The notes under the pieces: model-generated
Seen by the model: only the letters and a program-made list of their open reading frames with translations
What the model was told of the DNA's origin: nothing
Database searches by the model: none
NCBI RefSeq assembly: GCF_000374125.1
Contig: NZ_KB893637.1
Coordinates: forward strand, 310,001 to 374,000
DNA length: 64,000 nucleotides
Origin: Niabella aurantiaca DSM 17617
GTDB lineage: Bacteria > Bacteroidota > Bacteroidia > Chitinophagales > Chitinophagaceae
Reading direction: 5' to 3'
Shown: positions 17,114-23,960 of the stretch, in pieces
Layout of the letters: every line of letters starts with the position of its first letter
How positions within the stretch are numbered: position 1 is the first letter of the stretch
Translations under genes and position numbers: made by a program

Positions 17114-19117
17114 ATGTACCGGCATATTTACAAATTGTTTGCTGCTTTCTGCTTATTGATGCCCTTTATTTCGCCTGGCCAGTCCCGCGAAATTGACAGC
17201 TTAAAGGCCCTGCTGGCCGGTAAGAATATGCAGGACAGCAGCCGGGTAGAGGCGTTGCTGATGTTGGGATGGGACCTGAGCTTTTTTAATACCGATTCTG
17301 CCCGGATCCCTTTGCGGCAATGCATTTTGCTGGCGCAAAAGCGGAATAGCGACGGCCAGGTGGGGAGCGGGTACGCCTATATAGGAAGTAGTTATTTTAA
17401 TGAAGATAAATTCGATAGTGCGCTGTATTATTACCGGTTGGCCGAGATGCATTTCTTAAAAGATACTACAGCTGAAGGAAGGGAAAATGTAATGGTGAAC
17501 CGGATGAGTATGGGAACCGTAGCGCTGCAGCAAAATCAATATGAAGAAGCGCTGGGGCATTATTTTAAAGTGATCAGCTATTTAAAGAACGCCACTGCCG
17601 GAGACTGGCCAAATTTACTTACCGCCTATGCCAATGTGGGGCTTGTGTATAATGATATGAAACAGTTCGGCAAGGCATTGGAGTACCATACCAGGGCGCT
17701 GGAGGTGTTTCAAAAGCATCCGATGGATCTGAAGAAGAAAGCGCAGGTACAAATGTTTGTGGCATTGGATCTTTTAAATCTCCGGAAGTTCGGCCGGTTC
17801 ACTATTGCCATTGATAGTGCGGAGCTCATCATAAAAAAGCTGAATGCCCCATATCTCAATTCGAGCTTTTATGCGATCAAAGGCCGTTATTTTAATGATA
17901 TTCATGATTACCGCAAAGCCATCGCTGTTTGCAAAAAGGCGCTGGGGTATGCCCAAACGGCCAACCAGAAATTTGAAACCGCCAATATCTTTTTTCAACT
18001 GGGAAGGAGCTATTTTCATTTAAGGGATTATGCTCAAAGCCTCCGGTATCTGCTACCCGGGTTGTCTATACACAAAGCATTAAAAGATAGAACGCGGGAG
18101 CGGATCTCTTTAAACTATATAGCCCGGGCTTACTACCGGGATAAGAACTATAAAGAAGCCGCCCGGTACTTTGAGGCGTACGGAAAGCTGAGCGATAGCC
18201 TGCACGGATCAGAGATCCAGATCAGGATCAACGAAATAGAAAACAGGTACCAGGGAAAACGGAAGGAGGACAGCATCCTGGTGCTTCAGAAAAATAACCA
18301 GCTGCAGCAACTGGCGTTGCACAAAAAGCAGTACCAGGGACTTTTCATTATTATCGGCGCTTCACTGCTGCTGGCGGCCGGTTTATTATTGTATCGCAAC
18401 CTGCGCAGCAAGCATCGGCTGCTGAAACAATCGGAACAACTTCATGAACAGCAAATTGCCCAATTGGAAAAGGAACGCCAGCTGATCGCCGCACAATCAT
18501 TGATGAAAGGCCAGGAAGAAGAGCGCAGCCGGTTGGCCAAGGACCTGCATGACGGGGTAGGGGGACTGTTATCGGGAGTAAAATTAAGCTTATCAAACAT
18601 GAAAGGAAACGTGTTCTTATCAGAAGAGAATGCAAAAGCCGTAGCGACCATCATCGGTCAGTTGGACAGCTCGATCCATGAGCTGCGGCGGGTATCGCAC
18701 AATATGATGCCGGAAGCGCTGATCAAATTCGGGTTAAAGGAGGCACTTGAGAACTATTGCGAAAGCATTGACCAGTCCGGTAAGCTGAATGTGCGCCTGC
18801 AGACTTACGGGCTGGAGCAACGAATGGAACAGGATACCGAGATCATCCTGTACCGCGTTGTTCAGGAATTGCTGAATAATGTGGTCAAGCATGCTGATGC
18901 CCGGCAGGCATTGGTACAGCTTGTAAGGGAACCGGACAAATTTACACTGACCGTAGAAGACGATGGTAAGGGTTTTGATAGCAGCGATCCGCAACACCGG
19001 AAAGGGGCAGGGTTACAGAATATACAGGCGAGGGCCGGTTACCTGAATGGCATTGTGGACATCCGTACCAGGCCCGGTGAAGGCACTTCGGTTACCATTG
19101 AAGGAACCCCCGGATAA
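17114..19117 (+). CDS. TPR-containing sensor histidine kinase (HisKA_3/NarL type)
   Basis: The start at 17114 gives a simple signal peptide (IYKLFAAFCLLMPFISPGQS); an earlier in-frame ATG at 17066 is possible. The periplasmic part (about 40-385) contains TPR repeats (for example ALGHYFKVISYLKNA, NVGLVYNDMKQFGKALEYHT). One membrane helix follows (GLFIIIGASLLLAAGLLLY, near 410) and a short coiled coil. The HisKA_3 box RLAKDLHDGVGG has the phospho-accepting His479. The HATPase domain follows, with ELLNNVVKHADA, DDGKGFD and GAGLQNI boxes. The 667-residue layout is the common Bacteroidota TPR-kinase form. It passes phosphate to the response regulator encoded 11 bp downstream. Confidence 0.93.
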   Translation: MYRHIYKLFAAFCLLMPFISPGQSREIDSLKALLAGKNMQDSSRVEALLMLGWDLSFFNTDSARIPLRQCILLAQKRNSDGQVGSGYAYIGSSYFNEDKFDSALYYYRLAEMHFLKDTTAEGRENVMVNRMSMGTVALQQNQYEEALGHYFKVISYLKNATAGDWPNLLTAYANVGLVYNDMKQFGKALEYHTRALEVFQKHPMDLKKKAQVQMFVALDLLNLRKFGRFTIAIDSAELIIKKLNAPYLNSSFYAIKGRYFNDIHDYRKAIAVCKKALGYAQTANQKFETANIFFQLGRSYFHLRDYAQSLRYLLPGLSIHKALKDRTRERISLNYIARAYYRDKNYKEAARYFEAYGKLSDSLHGSEIQIRINEIENRYQGKRKEDSILVLQKNNQLQQLALHKKQYQGLFIIIGASLLLAAGLLLYRNLRSKHRLLKQSEQLHEQQIAQLEKERQLIAAQSLMKGQEEERSRLAKDLHDGVGGLLSGVKLSLSNMKGNVFLSEENAKAVATIIGQLDSSIHELRRVSHNMMPEALIKFGLKEALENYCESIDQSGKLNVRLQTYGLEQRMEQDTEIILYRVVQELLNNVVKHADARQALVQLVREPDKFTLTVEDDGKGFDSSDPQHRKGAGLQNIQARAGYLNGIVDIRTRPGEGTSVTIEGTPG

Positions 19118-19128
19118 AATCCAAGATC

Positions 19129-19755
19129 ATGATACATGTATTTATCGTTGATGATCATCCGATCGTGATAGAGGGCCTGAGGGCCGTGATCGACAAGCTG
19201 GATGATCACGAAGTAACGGGTACCGCCGGCAACGCAGTAGAGGCAGTCGGTCTGCTGAAAGAGGTGCCTGCAGATGTGGTATTGCTGGACATCAATCTGC
19301 CGGACGTCAGCGGTATTGATCTTTGCAAAAAGATCCGGAAAGAGTTTCCGGAGAAGAAGATCTTGGGCATCAGCACGTTCAGTGAGCGCAGCTACATCTC
19401 CCGGATGATCGAGAACGGCGCGCTTGGTTACCTGATCAAAAGCGCCTCTGCCGTGGAAATTGCCGAAGCGATTGCCTCGGTAATGCAGGGCCGGCTGTAT
19501 ATGAGTTTGAACATAGAGCACCTGTTGCGGCCCTCATCGGTGATCCTGCCCGATGCCCTGCCCAATCTTACCCGGCGCGAAAAGGAAGTATTGCAATACA
19601 TCGCCGAAGGGTTGACCAACAACCAGATCGCCGAAAAAATATTTGTCAGCCCTTCTACCGTTGACACTCACCGGAAAAACATGATCACCAAACTGGAGGT
19701 CAGTAACACCGCCGCGCTGATCCGGTTTGCGGTAAAGTATGGGTTGATTGAATAA
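19129..19755 (+). CDS. NarL/FixJ-family response regulator
   Basis: The 208-residue protein has an N-terminal receiver domain with an acidic pocket (VDDHP), the phosphorylation site Asp54 (VVLLDINLP) and a conserved Lys (YLIKSAS). A LuxR-type helix-turn-helix follows at about 145-205 (LTRREKEVLQYIAEGLTNNQIAEKIF, then VSPSTVDTHRKNMITKL). It is the partner of the kinase just upstream. The downstream sulfatase gene is 95 bp away and might be a target, but no binding site is evident. Confidence 0.95.
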   Translation: MIHVFIVDDHPIVIEGLRAVIDKLDDHEVTGTAGNAVEAVGLLKEVPADVVLLDINLPDVSGIDLCKKIRKEFPEKKILGISTFSERSYISRMIENGALGYLIKSASAVEIAEAIASVMQGRLYMSLNIEHLLRPSSVILPDALPNLTRREKEVLQYIAEGLTNNQIAEKIFVSPSTVDTHRKNMITKLEVSNTAALIRFAVKYGLIE

Positions 19756-19850
19756 GTGCTATTTAAAACGGTTATCTTTAAATCCGTTTCTGCCGGATCC
19801 CGGCCTGAAGACGTGATAATTATTAATGACCTGTTAACGATAGAGCGATC

Positions 19851-21161
19851 ATGAAAAGAAGCTGTTTCCTGCTTTTGAGCCTGTTCTTTTTTATAAAAGC
19901 AGCTGCTCAGCAAAAGCCCAATTTTATCATTATTTATGCGGATGATCTCGGCTATGGCGATATCGGGATCAACGGGCATCCCGGCATTCAAACGCCCAAT
20001 CTGGATCAGATGGCCATAGAGGGGATCCGGTTCTCCAATTATTACTCGGCATCACCTGCCTGCACCGCGAGCCGCTATGCCTTGTTAACAGGTAAATACC
20101 CCTCGCGTGCGGGGTTTCGCTGGGTGCTGAGCCCCAACGCTACAAGGGGCATCCATTCAAAAGAGCAGACAATGGCAGAACTTCTGAAAGATGACGGATA
20201 CCAGACCGCTATCTTCGGAAAATGGCACCTCGGTTCTTCGAACAGGTCTTTTTTACCCCTTGCAAACGGGTTTGATGAATATGTAGGGTTGCCTTACAGC
20301 AATGATATGATCCCTCCCAAATATCCGCCCATTGCTCTTTTGAACGGGTACGATACTATAACGGTAAACCCGGACCAGTCGACGCTTACCCGAATTTATA
20401 CAGAAAAAGCGACGGCCTTTATCAAACGCAACAGGGAACGGCCGTTTTTTGTGTACCTGCCCTACGCGATGCCGCATACCCCGCTTTTTGCGTCGGCCCG
20501 TTTTCGGGGAAGCTCGAAACGGGGAAAATTTGGGGATGTTGTACAGGAACTGGACTTTTATATCGGCAGGCTGATCAGCTGCTTAAAAGAGGAAGGGCTG
20601 AACAAGAATACGTATGTGATCTTTACTTCCGACAATGGCCCGTGGGTCAAACAGAACCAGGCCGGGGGATCGGCGGGTTTATTTCGCGATGGAAAGGGAA
20701 GCACCTGGGAGGGGGGAATGCGCGAACCTTTTATCTTATGGGGCCATCACAGTATTCCCCGGGGTAAAGTAGTAAGCGAAGTATTTACGGCGTTGGACAT
20801 TTTCCCCACGATCGCTACGCTTGCAGGAAAAGCAAGGCCAAAGAACAGGATTGACGGGCACCCTTATGCCGATCTTTGGAAAGGGGTAGGAACCGGCCGC
20901 GCCGAATTCTATTATGTGGGCATTGAGCATCAGCTGATGGCTGTGCGGAAAGGTCCCTGGAAACTGCATATAAAAACCTACAGTCAGCTGGGGATCGACT
21001 ATTTTGAGAAGGGCAAGCCACTGCTTTTTAATCTGGACGAGGACCCTTCTGAAAAATATGATCTTGCATCAAAATACCCTGACCGGGTGAAGGAGCTGAG
21101 CCTGCTTATTCGCAAAAAGGATGAGGAAATAAAACAAACCGGATCCTTTTGGGATCAGTAA
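19851..21161 (+). CDS. Exported sulfatase (S1 family, FGly type)
   Basis: The 436-residue enzyme has a signal peptide (FLLLSLFFFIKAAAQ). Metal-binding YADDLGYGDIG is followed by the sulfatase signature Cys71-Thr-Ala-Ser-Arg (C-x-A-x-R), whose Cys is matured to formylglycine. GKWHLG and TSDNGPW supply further active-site residues. It hydrolyses sulfate esters, probably on carbohydrates, in the periplasm. The C-x-A-x-R signature needs a formylglycine-generating enzyme or radical-SAM maturase, and neither is in the window. It is separated from the pectin-type locus by 8 kb of other genes, so joint use is uncertain. Confidence 0.92.
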   Translation: MKRSCFLLLSLFFFIKAAAQQKPNFIIIYADDLGYGDIGINGHPGIQTPNLDQMAIEGIRFSNYYSASPACTASRYALLTGKYPSRAGFRWVLSPNATRGIHSKEQTMAELLKDDGYQTAIFGKWHLGSSNRSFLPLANGFDEYVGLPYSNDMIPPKYPPIALLNGYDTITVNPDQSTLTRIYTEKATAFIKRNRERPFFVYLPYAMPHTPLFASARFRGSSKRGKFGDVVQELDFYIGRLISCLKEEGLNKNTYVIFTSDNGPWVKQNQAGGSAGLFRDGKGSTWEGGMREPFILWGHHSIPRGKVVSEVFTALDIFPTIATLAGKARPKNRIDGHPYADLWKGVGTGRAEFYYVGIEHQLMAVRKGPWKLHIKTYSQLGIDYFEKGKPLLFNLDEDPSEKYDLASKYPDRVKELSLLIRKKDEEIKQTGSFWDQ

Positions 21162-21254
21162 GCAGGCGAAAAGCCGGATATGCACTGCAATATGGATTTC
21201 AGACAGTACGATGCTCAATGCATAATATGCCGGTTTATTGGCATTGTTCCGGAA

Positions 21255-21914
21255 TTAATCAAAGATCGGGCCTTTCGCAGATGCCGGATACCCTTCCGGT
21301 TGCCCAGGCGGGTGGAAATAACGGGTCTCTGTTGCGGGGCTGGTTTGTTTTTCACCGGTTGGCGCTGGTACCGGTTCTGAATGGCTGGCCGTATTTTTCC
21401 CGGTATCAGGTAGGCGCTCCCCCGGGGATTTGGAACGGTTGCTATGCATGGTTACGGTATCTACCAGGTCGTTTAAAAGAATGTAATGAGCTTCCCCCGG
21501 GTTGGGTCGGACGGCTGCCGCAGGATCATCGCTCAGCAGTATGTACCCTGTATCGGCCGCGCTTTTTACGGTAGCGGGTACATCATTATAAAGGGAAGCA
21601 CTGTCCCTTTCCGGGCTGGGAGCAACCGGCTGGGCGGCATCGCTGACCATAACGGAATACGAGAAGTCGGAATGGACGATGGTGGTCACAGGCCCATCGT
21701 AAAAGATCCTGCTGAACGAAAAATCCGGATAGACAATGGTCGCAGCCGTACTGTCCTGGTCTACCACAATGGCATGGCTCCCGTCAGGGTAAATGATGGT
21801 AGAGCCGTAAGGACTGTAGTAGAAAAATGAGTAAGTCCCATCCGGGTTCGAAATGGTCGTTTGGGCGGTTGATGCGCCGGGCACTAAAAGTAAAATGATC
21901 AATAGTCTTTTCAT
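21255..21914 (-). CDS. Secreted repeat protein of unknown function (19-residue YPDGS-type repeats)
   Basis: The protein is 219 residues long from MKRLLIILLLVPGASTAQ, a clear signal peptide. Residues about 19-95 form four tandem repeats of about 19 residues built around TI-x-x-PDGS-x-S (SNPDGTYS, IYPDGSHA, VYPDFSFS, VHSDFSYS). A regular beta structure is likely. The second half is Pro/Ser/Thr-rich and low in complexity (EPVPAPTGEKQTSPATETR), suggesting a flexible linker or surface spacer. I do not recognise the family. It lies convergent to the sulfatase gene. Confidence 0.65.
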   Translation of the reverse strand: MKRLLIILLLVPGASTAQTTISNPDGTYSFFYYSPYGSTIIYPDGSHAIVVDQDSTAATIVYPDFSFSRIFYDGPVTTIVHSDFSYSVMVSDAAQPVAPSPERDSASLYNDVPATVKSAADTGYILLSDDPAAAVRPNPGEAHYILLNDLVDTVTMHSNRSKSPGERLPDTGKNTASHSEPVPAPTGEKQTSPATETRYFHPPGQPEGYPASAKGPIFD

Positions 21915-22085
21915 AAACACAGCAGATTGTGAAGATGCTTTAAAGTTAAAACAGGCAGGATCCGGATCTTGCTATAAGAATGATAATTAACAATCCGTTG
22001 GGGCTGTTTTCGGGAATACCTGGCTGCGCTCATGAGAGGGAAACTTTAATTCAGCACTTCAGTGTTCCGGTGGCTTCTTTTGAGT

Positions 22086-22093
22086 TATTTTTG
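22086..22093 (+). promoter_or_regulatory. -7 box (TATTTTTG) immediately before era
   Basis: It matches TAnnTTTG perfectly and ends 5 nt before the era ATG, implying a leaderless or nearly leaderless transcript. The -33 region is weak. Confidence 0.5.
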
Positions 22094-22098
22094 CAGTC

Positions 22099-22971
22099 AT
22101 GAGATCCGGATTTGTAAACATATTTGGAAAACCCAATGCGGGAAAGAGCACTCTGCTGAATGCCCTGATGGGGGAAAAGCTGGCCATTGTTTCTCCAAAA
22201 GTGCAAACTACCCGGCACCGCATTAAGGCGATCCTGACGGAGCCGGATTACCAGATCATCTTTTCGGATACGCCGGGGATCATCGAACCGAAGTATAAGC
22301 TGCATGAGAAGATGATGCAATCGGTAAAGAGTGCGCTGGAAGATGCGGATGTGGGGCTGCTGATCGTGGATGTGAATGACGACTGGGAGGAGAACGACCG
22401 GATCTTCTCCGGGCTGCGGTTGCGGGTGCCCTGCGTGCTGGTCATCAATAAAACAGACAATGCCACGGCTGAAAAGGTAGCGGCCTGCGCTGCCTATTTT
22501 AAGGAAAAACCGTATTGCAGGCAGGTAGTGGCGATTTCGGCGCTGAAAGGGGCGGGATTTGACGCGTTCCTCAAGCCTGTGGTGGAGCTGCTGCCCGAGG
22601 GTGCGCCGTTTTATGATTCGGATGACATCAGCGACCTCCCCACAAAATTTTTTGTGGGAGAGCTGATCCGCGAAAAAGTATATGAGCTGGCACAGGATGA
22701 GATCCCTTATCACACCGCTGTCCTGATCCGGGAATTTAAGGAAAAGCAGACCCTGATAAAGATCGTTGCGGATATTATCGTACACAGGGAAACCCAGAAA
22801 GCGATCCTGATCGGGGAAAAAGGAAGTATGGTGAAAAAAATAGGGATGATGGCCCGAAAAGATATTGAGGCATTTTTGAACCAAAAGGTATTTCTGGAGT
22901 TATTTATTAAGGTAAAACCGAAGTGGCGGGACAATGATCTGTACCTGAAAGAATACGGATATGGTACCTGA
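22099..22971 (+). CDS. era: GTPase Era (ribosome small-subunit assembly)
   Basis: The 290-residue protein has the Era GTPase domain: G1 GKPNAGKST (residues about 10-18), a switch region with TTRHRI, G3 DTPG and G4 NKTD. A C-terminal KH domain follows (about 200-290) with the GXXG-type loop region GEKGSMVKKIG. Era binds the 3' end of 16S rRNA and is needed for 30S maturation; the length matches the family. Start choice is supported by the G1 position. infC follows 166 bp later. Confidence 0.97.
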   Translation: MRSGFVNIFGKPNAGKSTLLNALMGEKLAIVSPKVQTTRHRIKAILTEPDYQIIFSDTPGIIEPKYKLHEKMMQSVKSALEDADVGLLIVDVNDDWEENDRIFSGLRLRVPCVLVINKTDNATAEKVAACAAYFKEKPYCRQVVAISALKGAGFDAFLKPVVELLPEGAPFYDSDDISDLPTKFFVGELIREKVYELAQDEIPYHTAVLIREFKEKQTLIKIVADIIVHRETQKAILIGEKGSMVKKIGMMARKDIEAFLNQKVFLELFIKVKPKWRDNDLYLKEYGYGT

Positions 22972-23137
22972 CCGCCCCAAAAGGTTAAAAAATCCCCAAA
23001 AAATAAAATTGCAGGACTGACAATATTTCATCATATTTGTTGTTAAATATTTTTTTGCCTTGCCCGTAAGGCTCATTCGAAAAACAAAATTTACGTTGCT
23101 TCACGGGCGGAGTAACGGGGAGAATTTAAAAAGTTAA

Positions 23138-23761
23138 ATGGCAGTACCACAAAAACCCGCCTACAGGCCGCCCGGCACAGGATTCCGGCCCGGAGGCAAT
23201 AATAGGCCTAAAGGTTTCTTTAAAGGACGGTTTCAACCCCAGAAAGAAGCAGAACACCGCATCAATCAATACATTCGCGTTCCACAGGTAAGGCTCGTTG
23301 GCGACAACGTGGAGCAGGGCATTTATCCAACACAGGAAGCGCTGAAAATGGCTCAGGAAATGGAGCTGGATCTGGTGGAGATATCACCTAAAGTGGATCC
23401 TCCTGTTTGCCGGATCATTGACTACAACAAATTTTTGTACGATAAAAAGAAAAAGGACAAGGAGCTGAAGGCCAAAAGCAAGGCTACGGAGATCAAAGAG
23501 ATCCGTTTTACACCCAATACGGATGAGCATGATTTTGATTTCAAGGCCAAGCATGCCGAAGGATTTCTGAAAGACGGTAATAAGGTAAAGGCCTATGTAC
23601 AATTTAAGGGAAGGGCCATCCAGTTCCAGGACCGTGGCCAGTTGCTGTTACTGAAGTTTGCAGAACGGCTGGCGGATTTCGGCACCCTGGAGAATTTGCC
23701 CAAGCTGGAAGGGCGGCGGATGCTGGCGATGATCGCTCCCAAACCGGCAAAAAAGAAATAA
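23138..23761 (+). CDS. infC: Translation initiation factor IF-3
   Basis: The 207-residue product has both IF-3 domains: N-domain INQYIRVPQVRLVGDNVEQG with YPTQEALKMAQEMELDLVEI, and C-domain EIRFTPNTDEHDFDFKAKHA with GRRMLAMIAPK. It starts at an ordinary ATG rather than the rare AUU/AUC used for autoregulation in enterobacteria. It has an extra N-terminal segment of about 40 residues, rich in Pro, Gly, Arg and Lys (YRPPGTGFRPGG), absent from E. coli IF-3 (180 residues). The usual downstream partners rpmI and rplT are absent: a terminator and the convergent gcvP gene come next. Confidence 0.96.
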   Translation: MAVPQKPAYRPPGTGFRPGGNNRPKGFFKGRFQPQKEAEHRINQYIRVPQVRLVGDNVEQGIYPTQEALKMAQEMELDLVEISPKVDPPVCRIIDYNKFLYDKKKKDKELKAKSKATEIKEIRFTPNTDEHDFDFKAKHAEGFLKDGNKVKAYVQFKGRAIQFQDRGQLLLLKFAERLADFGTLENLPKLEGRRMLAMIAPKPAKKK

Positions 23762-23788
23762 GCGTTTTTTAATTGTTTTTATCGTGGA

Positions 23789-23815
23789 AGCCCTGTTCAA
23801 GCAACGGGGCTTTTG
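23789..23815 (+). terminator. Intrinsic terminator after infC
   Basis: A 9-bp stem (AGCCCTGTT / AACGGGGCT, one wobble) with a 5-nt loop is followed by TTTTG. Confidence 0.8.
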
Positions 23816-23901
23816 CGTTCCCGTCAATGTCTCCGCAGGGGCCTGCGGGAGATCCATATTGTACAGGTGAGCCGGTGGACGCTTCCGGGAGACCCGGAGC
23901 G

Positions 23902-23944
23902 AAAAAGAAAAGGCTGTCTTCAAACGATTTTGAAACAGCCTTTG
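23902..23944 (-). terminator. Intrinsic terminator after gcvP
   Basis: On the minus strand an AAGGCTGT/ACAGCCTT stem is followed by a TTCTTTTT tract, 17 bp past the gcvP stop. TTCAAAATCGTTTGAA inside the loop can extend the stem. Confidence 0.8.
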
Positions 23945-23960
23945 TATCGATGTTGTCTTC

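Noticed and set aside
17114-19755. The TPR kinase/regulator pair as regulator of the pectin-type locus
   Set aside because: It lies more than 9 kb away with housekeeping genes between; nothing in the sequence links it to the CAGGAC sites.
22051-22884. Long open frame on the minus strand across era
   Set aside because: It lies entirely opposite the era gene, whose protein is unambiguous; its product has no recognisable domain.
23014-23060. Single CAGGAC upstream of infC
   Set aside because: There is only one copy, no -7 box at the proper distance and no link to pectin use.
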